The notes under the pieces are model-generated. The model saw nothing but the letters and a program-made list of their open reading frames with translations. It did not search any database and had not been told where the DNA came from. From Mesotaenium endlicherianum (taxonomy: Eukaryota; Streptophyta; Zygnematophyceae; Zygnematales; Mesotaeniaceae): a stretch of 64,000 nucleotides of DNA. The stretch is from the NCBI GenBank assembly GCA_009602735.1, contig WELA01010735.1:434582-498581 (forward strand). Direction: 5' to 3'. Below, piece after piece: positions 11,440-22,875 of the stretch (position 1 is its first letter; every line of letters starts with the position of its first letter). A program made the translations under genes and the position numbers.

Positions 11440-12410
11440 GTCCTTGTCGAGCTCTTTGCCGGCATCGCCACCGGGTTACTCGCGACCTTACAGGCCGGCA
11501 TCCCGGTGCGCCGCTACGTCTACGTCAATCCTGATCCTGAGGCCCAGCAGGTGGCCCGTCGGCAGATGGCGTTGGGCCACGAGCGGTTCCCTGACCTCCT
11601 TCCCGCGCACGCCTTCCGCCGCGCTCAGACAGACTGGCCCATGGACATCCGCGACATCACCGTTGAGCATGTCACCCGACTTGGGCCCATTGACCTCGTC
11701 ATCGCCGGTTGGGAGTGCCAGGGCTTCTCCAGAGCCGGGCGTGGCAGGGCGCTCCGCGATCCCCGCACGGCCCTCTTCTGGCACTTGCTCCGCGTCCTCA
11801 ACATTGTTGAGGATCGCCAGCCGCCACACACACTCGCGTGGGTCCTGGAGAACGTGGCCGCGCGCCATGATCCCTGTCCCAATGTTAGCGCCGACTTCGC
11901 TCTTTGCAGCAGCTACGTCGGCCGCGTGGCTGTCATTGACGCTGCCCAGATTGGTTCCTTCGCGCACCGCGTCCGTGCCTACTTCACGAACCTGGCAATG
12001 CCAGGTACTCTCGAGGCGTTGGCCGCCTCACATCCATGTCACCCACGCACCGTCGACTCCATCCTTGATGCCCCTCGCCTGGCCCAGCGCGTGACTGCAC
12101 TACCACATCCCTCCATGGCGCATTGTGAGGTCCTGCATGACGTCACACGCGCGCTGCCGACTTTTGTCAGCCGCTACGACAGCGACGCCTTCGTCGGAGA
12201 TCAGCGCAGGATGGTCATCGNAGGATGGTCATCGACTTGGAGACTGGCATGTTTGACAGGCCGCGCCCTGCGGAGATGGAACGTGCCATGGGCTTCCCGC
12301 CTCATCTCACACAGGTAGACGGTCTCACTGAGGTGAACCGCATTCGCCTCTTGGGGCAGGCGATCGACGCCAACGTCCTCACGTGGATTGTGCTGCAGAC
12401 GCAGGCCTTG
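11440..12410 (+). CDS. Element 1 DNA cytosine-5 methyltransferase domain (DNMT3-like)
   Basis: It transfers methyl from S-adenosylmethionine to cytosine C5. Motifs in order: I, VELFAGIATGLLATLQAG (11446 onward; the SAM-binding FxGxxTG with wording very close to animal DNMT3); IV, IAGWECQGFS, with the catalytic cysteine at about 11716; VI, LENV (about 11845); VIII, FAHRVRAYFTN (about 11960). Beyond a single-N join at 12221 come IX-X wording, RPRPAEMERAMGFP and RIRLLGQAIDANVL. Motif X next to RLLGQA is typical of C5-methyltransferases. The domain lies between protease and reverse transcriptase, as in element 2, so it belongs to the element and is not a passing host gene. A DNMT3/DRM relationship is inferred from motif I and VIII wording. 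Activity cannot be judged; the element is broken. Confidence 0.88.
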
Positions 12411-12899
12411 GCGCCTCTCTACGCCGCAGGCCGGCATCCCGAGCTGCCTCGGCCTGCCGATGATATGGACAATGACTCCACCGACGATGACAATCAGACC
12501 CCGCCCGGCACGACGTGGCATCCTCAGCGCGCAGGGCCTGCACCACCAGCGCGCACCCGCCCCCCCTCCCCACCGCCGCGCGGGGAGGCCTCTGGTTCGT
12601 TGGGGGGGGACGACGGAGAGAGGAGTCCTCACAGCGACCCAAGGAGTCCCGGTCACCTTTTCTTTTTCCTCGCTCGCAGGCAGACGGTGCCAGGCAGCTG
12701 GCCGCAGCTGCCACGGTGCAGGTACCCGCGGCAGGCCAAGCGCCAACCGCTGCAGGGCAGGTGACACCTGCAGCACCACAGTCTACCCCAGCGGCAAGAC
12801 AAGAGACTCCAGCAGGCCAGGCGACGCCACCAGCTCCACCGACATGGAAGCTGGGGGGGACACTCACCAAGGCACAGGCTGCACAGTTGACGGCACTGC

Positions 12900-14260
12900 T
12901 AGACGGGAGGCGCAGCACCAGCTTTGCCAGCGGCATGCACGATCTCGGGCGCTACAGGGGGGACCCCATGCAGATTACTCTCACGTTGCAGGAGCCCATT
13001 TTCCTGAAGCGTTACCGCTACAGCCACTTTGAGGATGGCTTGATCAGCGCGCAGACAGGCAAGCTCCAGGACAGCCGGCTCATTCGGGAGTCCTCCTCTC
13101 GCTATGCCGCACCCACGGTCATGCCAGCCAAGAAGGATGCCTCGGGCAACTGGTCCGAGAAGAGGATGTGGGGTGACTATCGTAGGCTGAACGAAGTCAC
13201 CGAGCAGGACAGATATCCTATGCCGACGCCTGACGAGATCTTTGACGACATTGGCACGTGCACTTGGTTCTCAGTGCTGGATTTGCGTCAAGGCTTCAAC
13301 CAGATTCCCATCGCCGAGGAGGACCAGCATAAGACGGCATTCTGGGGAGCACAGCGCCACTACGAGTGGGCGGTGATGCCATTTGGGTTGAAGAACGCGC
13401 CAGCTACCTTTCAGAGGGTGATGGACAAGGAGCTGGCCGGGCTGTCCTTTTCCCGATGCTACAACAATGACGTGCTCGTCTTCAGTCAGACGTTTGAGGA
13501 GCACGTGGCGCACATCACTGCTGTCCTGGACCGCTTGGAGGCCGCTGGGCTCAAGTGCCATCCAGGCAAGTGCACTTTTGGGACCCGCGAGGTGGAGTAC
13601 CTCGGCCACCTGCTCTCCTCCAGCGGCTTGGCACCCCAGCTGGCGAAGATCTCGGCCATCACAGGCATCCCACCTCCTACAGACCTCTCGCAGCTACGGG
13701 CCTTCCTCGGCATCGCCAACTACTATCGCCGCTTCGTGCCAGGGTTCAGCGAGCTAGCCAAGCCGCTCAACGACTTGCTCCGCAAGGGCGTTGTCTACGT
13801 GTGGGGACCAGAGCAGCAGGCGGCATTCGATAAGCTCAAGAAGCTGCTGGTGAGCGCTCCTGTGCTTCGGCGTCTTGACTACGCCAAGCCCTTCATCCTC
13901 CACACCGATTGGTCGCAGGCAGGGCTAGGCGCTGTGCTGGTGCAGGAGCATGACGGCTTTGAGCATGTGGTGGCCTACGCCAGCCGCAGCAACAACCGCG
14001 CGGAAGGCAACTACGGCTCCTACGAGGGGGAGTGCCTTGCAGCGGTCTGGGCGATCGTGCACTTCAGGCACTATCTCTACGGCACGCACTTTTGCCTGGT
14101 CACCGACCACCAGCCACTTAAGTGGCTCATGACGTCGGAGCGCTTGACCGGCAAGTACGCACGATGGGCGCTTATCTTGCGGGAGTACACCTTCGACGTG
14201 CACCACCGTCCAGGCTCGACCAACCTGGACGCTGACGGTCTCAGCCGTAACCCGCTGCCC
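12900..14260 (+). CDS. Element 1 reverse transcriptase and RNase H
   Basis: The region copies the element RNA into DNA and degrades the RNA strand. Ty3/gypsy reverse transcriptase wording is clear: DYRRLNEVTEQDRYPMPTPD, then FSVLDLRQGFNQIPIAEED, then MPFGLKNAPATFQRVMD, then the thumb/connection region with FLGIANYYRRFVPGFSELAKPL. RNase H follows with FILHTDWSQAGLGAVLVQE, AYASRSNNRAEGNY and FCLVTDHQPLKWLM, ending near LDADGLSRNPLP. The block is open for more than 700 residues. It sits directly after the methyltransferase and a Pro/Ala/Gln-rich linker. Homologous to 26780-28160 of element 2. Confidence 0.9.
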
Positions 14261-14599
14261 TCCTCGAGGGATCTCACTGTGGCCCGCCACGATGAGGATG
14301 AGCCGATGGCCTGGCACGCGGCGGCCTTCCTGGCCTTCACCGTGGACGGCGAGGTGCGGCCCGCAGGGCTCACTAGCCTGGACATGGTCACCGTCACCAC
14401 TCGGCGATTGGCCTTGGCAGCGGCAGAGGATCACGACAGCTGGCAGCGCGGTCCCGAGGACGTGTGGGACGACGCCCCAGCACTGCAGTACGTCACGGCC
14501 AAGGAGTTGGCACCCGATGTCAGCACACGCGAGCGCGACCGCATCCTCAGGCGCAGCCGCGACTTCATTTTCATGGAGGGGCGCGTGCGGCGCGTGATG

Positions 14600-15663
14600 G
14601 CAGACGGCTCCGTCCTCGTGGTCCCTGAGCCTGCCATACATAGTCAGCTCGTGCGCCGAGTGCACGAGTTCCTCGGGCACTTCGGTGTCAAGCGCACCCT
14701 CAGTCTTCTTTAGGCCGAGTACTGGTGGCACGGCATGACTAAGGTCGTCGCCGCCGTCGTCAGCAGCTGCACTCTCTGCGACCGTGTGCGCTCGAGCTTC
14801 ACAGCGCGCACCGTTGCCCTCAGCCCCCTTCCTATTCAGGGGCTGTTCTACAGGTGGTTGCTTGACATGGCTGGGGAGCTGCCCAAGTCTCGCCAGGGCA
14901 ACCTCTACGTCTTGGTGATGATTGAGCACATGTCCAAGTGGATTGAGCTTGTGCCCTTGCCCAGCAAGGCCAGTGAGGGAATCGCTCATGCCTTCCTCAA
15001 TCAGGTCCTTAGCCGTTTTGGCGGCTGCGCTGAGGTGCTGACCGACCAGGGCAAGGAGTTCCAGGGCAACTTTGAGAAGCTGCTGGAGCACTCTATGATC
15101 AACCACCGCACCACCTCCCGCGATCATCCTCAGGCAGACGGCCTCGCCGAGCGCATGGTGCAGACCGTCAAGCTAGGGTTACGGAAGTACTGCCTCGCCC
15201 ACGACCGTACCCACTGGGACGACGCCCTCCCTTGGCTGGCGATGGGGTATAGGTTCAGTAAGCAGGCATCCCTGGCCTCTCACTCTCCCTACTTCCTTCT
15301 CTACGGCCGACAGCCCATCCTGCCAGCCGCAGCCAGGACTGTGGCCGAGAACGTCTTGAACTTGGACAGTCCCAACACATGGAGCGCTCTTATCGGGCAG
15401 CGTGCTCAGCTCTTCCAGCGCCTGATGCCCATGGCCATGGATAACCTCAGCATCGCACAGCATTGCGACACACTGAGGTACGCCATGACGCGTGGAGGAG
15501 CCTATCATCCGCGGGTGTTGCAATTTTCCACAGGTGACTTCGTGTACCTGCGACGCCAGACGAAGAACACCCTCGACACCAGCAGCTCGCCGGTCATCCT
15601 GCGCGTCAAGCGTGCCTTGGCGTCCGGGCTCCTGGAGCTGGAAGGCGCAGATGGCCGTCTTCA
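14600..15663 (+). CDS. Element 1 integrase
   Basis: Inserts the cDNA into the host genome. It has an H2C2 zinc-binding region (HEFLGHFGVKRTL through CTLCDRVRSSF) and a catalytic core with MIEHMSKWIELVPL, LTDQGKEFQGN and TTSRDHPQADGLAERM (the D,D,E pattern). The C-terminal segment contains GDFVYLRRQTKNTLDTSSS. There is no chromodomain; a PHD finger follows instead. The wording is closely related to the integrase of element 2 into which this element inserted. Part of a broken element. Confidence 0.88.
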
Positions 15664-15757
15664 CTAGGACCACATGAAGAACTGTGGACCATGCCACCTT
15701 CCTAACCTTGTCTTACAGGCCCGTCCCCGCGACGCGCGGCCGCCCAACAACTGGGCG

Positions 15758-15892
15758 TGCCAGATTTGTCACAGCACTGGCCAGGAGGCCAAGATGCTAC
15801 TCTGCGACAGCTGCAACCTCGGCTTCCACATTGGCTGCCTCGACCCGCCGCTGGCCCGCGTGCCCGCTGACGACTGGTTCTGCGGAAACTGC
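15758..15892 (+). CDS. Element 1 PHD finger at the 3' end of pol
   Basis: A complete C4HC3 PHD finger: CQIC, CDSC, GFHIGC, then FCGNC, with the DPPLARVPADDWFC wording typical of PHD fingers that bind the histone H3 tail (CHD4-, UHRF1- and AIRE-like subclass, often reading unmodified H3 lysine 4). It follows the integrase C-terminus through a short DHMKNCGPCHLPN linker. The coding region ends at TGA 15938-15940, six bases before the G-run polypurine tract. Element 2 has a corresponding finger. Inferred role: steering integration or the element's own methyltransferase to chromatin with a given H3 state, much as the ADD domain does for DNMT3. Confidence 0.9.
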
Positions 15893-15945
15893 ACTGAGCT
15901 AGCCTTAGGCAGCGTACACAACTCATCAGCTAGAGGCTGAGAGCT

Positions 15946-16092
15946 GGGGGGGGAATTAAAACATTTGACGCTTGACTCCCTTTTCGGCTATAAAGCCATT
16001 TGTATTATAGACTTCATTGCAGCAAAGCCTGCTTGTCTATTTTGTGTTGCTCATGCTGACAGTGCACACCTGATCTCTTAACGCACGACAGC
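15946..16092 (+). promoter_or_regulatory. Element 1 polypurine tract and unique 3' segment
   Basis: A run of eight Gs (15946-15953) follows the PHD stop codon and fits a plus-strand priming tract. The right long repeat, however, starts only at 16093. The intervening ~138 bp contain a TATA-like TATAAAGCC and end in TCTCTTAACGCACGACA (16074-16090), the same 17 bases that end the whole insert at 26190-26206. Confidence 0.55.
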
Positions 16093-16722
16093 TGTCATGA
16101 TTTATTGAGTCGAGGTTGCCAAACGAAACCGAGCTCCACATGTTTGAACCATCAACCTAGGAAGGCCAACTTTGCATAGACTTTACGCATCCATACGTTG
16201 ACCTTTTCTCAATTTCCAAGTCACCAAAGTGTAGCGCGTCGAGTCACCTTCCGAATGGCACCGGGTTCGCGTCATTTGGTCAAGTATCCAGCATGATATG
16301 AGCGATCTAGTCCGCGTCACCTACCGGCCCCTAGCGGATCCTCACCAAAGGGCAATTTGTGTTTCAATGTGCACATTCTTGCCTATTCGTGACCCCCTAA
16401 AACCCCTAGATTGTGCGCACAAATCCGCGAGCCCCTTAGCCTACATAAGCTTTGCATTTCCATAGTATATGTGCATCATTGAGGCTATAACTTGGTGACT
16501 GCATCACCTACTCCTAGAGGAAGCTTCCTTAATTTTCAGATCCACTTTTGAGGCGCTATCTAGGTAGAATCACCTAAGGTAAGCTCGGCCNTAAGGTAAG
16601 CTCGGCCAATGAGACACGCGTAGCATATCCTACGCACCTTGCTTTATTTGCTTTGAGTTATGCTTAGCTTATAGGAGTGCTAGTACATGCCTTGTACACA
16701 TTAGTGGACATAGGAGAGCCTC
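16093..16722 (+). repeat. Element 1 right long repeat, first part
   Basis: Matches 4841-5458 of the left repeat with few differences. It contains a single-N join at 16591 and is cut at GCCTC (16718-16722) by family G copy 1. Confidence 0.85.
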
Positions 16723-17442
16723 TGTAATGAATCAGTATATTAGTGGATATAATATTCATTTAAATATAATACTTAATTAAGTTCAGCCTGCTGAACTTTG
16801 GTTAATAGTCAGTCTGCTGGACTTTACATAATTATCAGTTTAATGACTCAGCCGGAAGCAGCAGGCTGAAGTCCATATAAGTCAGCTTGCTGACCCATTC
16901 TTTGACAGCCAGCTGACTTCCGTACTCGGTAGCAGCGAACTGCCTTAACATACACCTAAGTACGATATGCTAGATGAATGGCTAGATGACATCCCTATGA
17001 TGGATGGCTATTCGAGATGATGGGAGATGGCGGTGGATTTGGTTAACCGAGGTCCTACCAACGTGGTTAACTCCCGGGTAGGCGGTGCCATCGCACTGAC
17101 CGTTAAACAGTAAACTCATTCCATGTACATATGCTAGGCATTGCTCTCGAGTTCGGCATTCGGAAACGAGGCCAACTCTCTTGTACAGCTTACTGAGAGA
17201 ACTCTGAATCCAAGGCGAGAAGCCATTGATACGCACTGTCTTCTAACCTTGCTTATGTATGAGTTTACTGATTTGCACAATTGATGCTAGTTTACTCTCA
17301 TTTGACTGACAAGTATTATTCACTGCTAGTGTGTTGTCCTTTGCCGTTAAACCCGTTAGCGAAAAATACCATGAAGATTACTTGCTGATATAAAGATCTT
17401 TATTAATTGTTAATCGCCTATGTGGTAAGTCGATTCATTTCA
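16723..17442 (+). repeat. Family G copy 1 5' LTR
   Basis: 720 bp, TG...CA ends, matched by 25059-25778. It contains repeated CTGCTGRACTTTA-type modules and an inverted GCAGGCTGAAGTC in its first 200 bp. Confidence 0.95.
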
Positions 17443-17476
17443 GTGGTATCGGAGCAGTTATCACAGTCTTCTTTGT

Positions 17477-18960
17477 ATGGTAAGGACAAGGTCTCAAACT
17501 AGCAACTCCCGAGACATGGAAAACCAGGATAACGAGAATGTCGAAAACCAGGGGGAAAGCCATGTAGCGGGAACCCGTACCTATTCCGAAGCAATAGCAG
17601 ATACTGCAGCTAGAGAGGCTGCAGATGAGGCAGCTGCTATTGCCGCAGTCGCAACACAGCAATCTGAGGAGGAGAGAGCCAGGCTAGAAGCTGAACGAGT
17701 AGCAAAGGCCGCTGAAGATACAGAAAGGAGGGAAAGACAGCCAACTGACGAGCGCACTGTCGAGGAACTCATGGCATCAAGGGCCAATGTTCTGAACCCA
17801 CCTCCTGCTGTACAACTCAATGTACCCCTAGGTCAAATACGTGACCGGCTGAATGCGGCAGGAATTGCTGCTGCAAGAGCGAGAGGGACTGTTGAGGACA
17901 ATACTCAGCGAGTAGAGGTCAATGCTTCTGTAGCACTTGCTAATCTACCACCCCATAGTGTAGGCTTGGGAGCATTGTTCGTTCAGATGCAGTCGCAAAT
18001 GGCGACCATGTATCAGTCCCAACAGGAGGACAAACGAATCATAATGTCCCTACTGCGGGACAGAGACCAACTGGGGTCTCAAACCACTAGTGGTGGTGGC
18101 CGAGGGCCAAGTAAGCCCAAGCCGAAACCTCCCCAGGAATATGATCCTGAGGGAAACAGAAAATATTACCTGATCAAGTTTCTTGCGGATGTTGAGCAGT
18201 GGCTGGAGAACTACCTAGAAATGCAAGATCACGAGAAGGTCAGGCACACCGATGCGCTACTGAAAGGCAGTGTCGCAAACTGGTGGCTTTACTGGAAAGG
18301 AGAGCGCAAGGCTCGTCAACTAGGTGACCCTACGTGGGTAGAGTTTGTCGAGAAGTTGCATGAGAAGTTTGATGTCATCAACCAGCAGGAGAAAGCTATC
18401 TATGCGATGATCTCCCTGACACTGAAGCAGACCACTTCAGTTGCTGAGTTTGCTCAAAAGTTCCAAGAGAACATGATGAAGCAGCCAGATTTGCCAGAAC
18501 GGTATAGGATAGCATACTTCAGGTATGGCTTGAAATCCGAGGTCTCTGGTCATTTTGCTGAGAAAAAGTATGAGAAACTGGCTGACTTGATCCAGGACGC
18601 TGACGCCTGGGATCAGCAGTAGTTTAATCACAAGCGCCAGAGTAATGCTTTGGTGTCTAAGATTGTCAAAAGCCCCACGGTTCCTACGATGCAATTGAGG
18701 GAGACCAGGCTGAGTATAATCAAGGTGATGAATATGAGTATGAGTACAATGCTATTCAGTCTAGAGGTAGAGGTGGTTCCTCTCGAGGTGGCTATGGAAG
18801 GGGTGGTGGTAGGACTAAGCCGAGACCAGCCTCAGCAAAATCCACTTGCTACCATTGTCAGCAGAAAGGCCACTACAGAGAACAGTCTCCAGTCAAGCAC
18901 CTGCCCAAGGTCGAGAGGAAAGACCAGCCTTTAAAAGACAGCAACAGTCAGTAATCCAGT
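17477..18960 (+). pseudogene. Family G copy 1 gag region
   Basis: Begins at the ATG in [17 protein letters not shown] and covers the N-terminal acidic coiled-coil region, a retrotransposon Gag capsid core ([33 protein letters not shown]) and a Gly/Arg-rich tail with a zinc knuckle. The whole version in copy 2 (43299-44777) has 492 residues. Fossil copy. Confidence 0.85.
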
Positions 18961-19229
18961 CTACTGACTGTGAGGATGCTAGAGATAGTGAGTCGTCACT
19001 AGCTGCCCTCGTAGCAGGTATTATGGGCCCTGCTGAACGGGATTCACTATGCATGCCTGACAAACAGATAAAGGAGACCATTTGCAATATAGACGTCCAG
19101 AGAGTGCACACTCTGGATGCTCTTGTTCCACCTGATGTCCAACATTTCTTTGCTAAGTCAGGAGAACAATGCGAAAGTCAGGAAAAGACAGTCCCCCCTA
19201 TNTCCCCCTATCCTNCCCCCCTATCCTAC

Positions 19230-22200
19230 TGCATTGCATGATTGCAGGTAGGAAGGTGAGGGCATTTCTTGACGGAGGGGCGTCACATACTTTTATCCAC
19301 AAGGACTTAGTTAAGCGGCTAAGGCTGCCTATTGTCACCCAAGGGAATACAAAAATATTCGTTGGAGATGCCTCAAGTATCCCGGGAGGAGTTATAACCA
19401 AGCCTATTGAGGTCCAGTTAGGTATTGGCATTGCAGTTCTAACTGAAACGCTTACATTTGAGGTACTCAACACTGGTTTTTATGATTTCGTGCTAGGCAG
19501 GTCCTGGCTTAACAGACATCAAGCTGAAGTGTGTTGGAGCGGAGGTACAGTTAAAGTGAGAGGAGCCAGTGATGGGCAGACTGACTTGGCACCCACCAGT
19601 GCTCTTCCTCTTGTCCTGTGTGGATGGCAAATGAAGGAAAAGAAGAGGCTTCCAGAAGGATGCAAGTTGCTGAATGCAATGGAGTTCGTCAAAAGCTGGA
19701 ACCAGAAGGAAGACAAAATGTTCTGTCTGCTGCTAAGAGAGATAACTCCTCAACCTGAAGATATGGTGGAGAAAAAGGTAAGCTCTCCGGAGCACCCTAC
19801 TGCTGCAAACATTGTTGCTCAGTACACGGATGTATTCAATATGCCTCCAGGACTACCCCCTAAGCGGGAAGTAGATCATAGGATTGATTTATTACCTGGG
19901 AGTCAGCCACCTTGGCAACGCACGTATGGCTTGTCTTATGTGGAGAGCGAGGAGTTGAAAACACAGATTGCAGAGCTTGAGGAAAATGGTTATATTTCTC
20001 CCAGTAAATCACCNNNNNNNNNNNNNNNNNNNNNNNNNNNNNNNNNNNNNNNNNNNNNNNNNNNNNNNNNNNNNNNNNNNNNNNNNNNNNNNNNNNNNNN
20101 NNNNNNNNNNNNNNNNNNNNNNNNNNNNNNNNNNNNNNNNNNNNNNNNNNNNNNNNNNNNNNNNNNNNNNNNNNNNNNNNNNNNNNNNNNNNNNNNNNNN
20201 NNNNNNNNNNNNNNNNNNNNNNNNNNNNNNNNNNNNNNNNNNNNNNNNNNNNNNNNNNNNNNNNNNNNNNNNNNNNNNNNNNNNNNNNNNNNNNNNNNNN
20301 NNNNNNNNNNNNNNNNNNNNNNNNNNNNNNNGGATGAACACAAGACTGCCTTCCGCACACGTTATGGACACTAAGAGTTCAACGTGATGCCATTTGAATT
20401 GACCAATGCTCCTGCTACCTTCATAGGTGCTATGAATGACATTTTCAGACCTTATTTGGATAGGTTTGTGCAAGTTTTCCTGGATGATATTTTAATTTTC
20501 TCTAAAGATGAAGCTCAGCACACTGAACACTTAAAAACAGTCCTGGACACTCTGTGGAAAAATCACTGATATGCTAAAATGAGCAAGTGTGATTTCTTTA
20601 AGTAAAGTTTTGAATTCTTAGGCCACGTTGTCAGGAAAGAGGGCATCAGTGTGGACCCTAAGAAAGTCCAGACCATAAGGGACTGGCCAGTACCGCAGTC
20701 TGTCTCTGAAGTTAGATCCTTCCTCGGGTTGGCTAACTACTATAGGAGATTTATTGAGAATTATTCCACAAAGGCCAGTAAACTGACTGACCTTACTAAG
20801 AAAGACATCGGGTATGTGTGGGGGGAAGAGCAGCAGGCTGCCTTCCAGACCCTTAAAGATGCCCTTTGTTCTGCCCCAGTGCTAGCCGTGTATGACCCCA
20901 GCAAACCGGTGCAGGTGGTTACTGATGCCTCTGACTTTGCCATGGGTGCTATTTTGTTGCAGCCTGCTGACAAAACCACAAAGGATGGTAAGGTACGGCA
21001 GGAGTGGCATCCTGTGTTGTATGAGTCTATGAAATTTAATCCAGCGGAGATTAATTACTCAGTGCATGATAAAGAGCTGCTAGCTATCATTCATGTACTC
21101 AAACAGTGGAGAGCATACTTACATGGTAAAGCTTTTAAGGTGATTACAGATCATCTAGCTCTGACCCACTTTCAGAAGAAGTCCAAGCTGTCGAGGAGGG
21201 AGAACTGCTGGAGCCAGATGCTGGAGCAGTTCCAAGTCCATATCGACTACAAACCAGGGAAGTTAAACTTGCTGATGCACTCTCTAGAAGACTTGACTTG
21301 CAGGAAAGGAACTTTAGTCAGCATGCTGTAGATAAAGTCCTGTGTGCACTCACTTCACTAAAGGTGAAAAGGTCCTTCCTTGAACAACTTAGGAAAGCCT
21401 ACTTTTCTGACCCAACATTTGAGCCCAGCCCCACTACTGGTATGTGTCGTGCTACCGCACTCGGGTATAAGCCCAAGGGAGGGGTCTGGGTGACTGAAAC
21501 CACGTCGGGCAGGCTGAAGCTGGTCATTCCTAATAACTTGGAAATAAGGTCTCTGTTACTGAGTCAAGCTCATGACAGTCTCCTGGGTGGACATTTGGGG
21601 CAGGCCAAAACTGTTGGCAAACTGGCAAAACATTACCATTGGGAGGGGTTACCCCGGGAGGTCTTGAAATATGTCAAGTCCTGTGACCAGTGTCAGAGAA
21701 ATAAGTCTCGGCACACACCACCCGGAGGTCTCTTGCACCCGCTGACCATCCCAGCTAAACGCTGGGAAACTAAATTCATGGGCTGGGTGGTCTCACTACC
21801 AAGAATTGCCAATGGGCATGATTCAATACTGGTAGTCGTGGATAAACTGACAAAAATGGTCATTTTTATCCCCACAACTGTCAAAGTGACTGCACTCGAA
21901 ACAGCGAGACAGTTCTACAACCATGTAGTATGCCAACATGGGCTCCCTTCTAATATCATCTCAGACAGAGACTCAGAATTCAGCTCTAAGTTCTGGAGAG
22001 CTTTAATGGGGTTAATGGGAGTCAAACAGATGCTCAGCACAGCAAACCACCCTCAGACTGATGGGCAGACTGAAAGAACTAACCGAGTTCTGCAGGAGGT
22101 GCTGAGAGCATATATTAACCAAAAACAAGATAATTGGGATGACCTGTTGCCTCAAATTCAGTTTGCGGTCAACAGTGCGGTGCACACGTCAACGGGCAAG

Positions 22201-22875
22201 ACTCCTTTTGAACTCAGCCTGGGTAGAGTTCCTAAGTCTCATTTAGATGTACTGGGGGAGTCTTTAACTTGCCCTGAAGGGATTGACAACCCGGTCTCCC
22301 TCCAGTTAACTCAGGAGTTTGCTGACACCCTGTCAGAAGTCCAACGAAACCTGCACAAGGCCCAAGAAAACCAACAAAAATACGCTACTCTACACCGTCG
22401 GGAACTGGCATTTTCCAAGGGGTATTTAGTCAAACTGCATTCTCAGCACCTGTACCTCCCAGGTGTGGTCAAGAAAAAGCTTGGCCCTGTCTTGGTCGGT
22501 CTGTATTCGGTGGCACATCGTATCGGTCAGTATGCTTACAAACTAAACATGTCAGCTGACTACAAGGGTCATCTGGTCTTTAATGTCTCCTTCCTGGAAT
22601 CATACATCAAAGGTGATACATTGTTCACAGGTCGGTTACCTGTTCAACCGCGACCAATACCCGCTGTCCGGGACGGCGACCTTGAGGAATATGAGGTCGA
22701 GGAGATTTTAGACGCTCGCTCGGTCCGTCGATCGTCTAAATATGTCATGAAATACCTTATTCGATGGAAGGGTTACGATGCCTTTGGGGATACTTGGGAA
22801 TTTCAGGACCACTTGACCAATGCCAAAGGGGCGTTGAAACAGTTCCACCTTCGGGCCGCTGGAGTCCCTTCATAA
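19230..22875 (+). pseudogene. Family G copy 1 pol region (protease, RT, RNase H, integrase, chromodomain)
   Basis: Protease [17 protein letters not shown], reverse transcriptase fragments on either side of the N block ([13 protein letters not shown] contains the YxDD-type box), RNase H ([16 protein letters not shown]), integrase H2C2 and core ([19 protein letters not shown]) and a C-terminal chromodomain (EYEVEEILDAR, then [17 protein letters not shown]). The order matches the whole copy 2. Chromodomains bind methylated histone H3 and target chromovirus integration. Fossil copy with several breaks and a 318-base unsequenced block. Confidence 0.88.
20014..20331. other. Assembly gap (318 N)
   Basis: A run of N inside the reverse transcriptase region of family G copy 1. 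Single Ns also occur at 8744, 12221, 16591, 19202 and 19215. Confidence 1.

Noticed and set aside
11440-12410. Methyltransferase as a captured host gene fragment or bacterial contamination
   Set aside because: The same domain at the same place in the diverged element 2 shows it belongs to the element lineage.
13925-15127. Long open frame (400 codons) on the minus strand
   Set aside because: It lies opposite the reverse transcriptase/integrase region of element 1; GC-rich coding DNA leaves the antisense strand open. No motif found.
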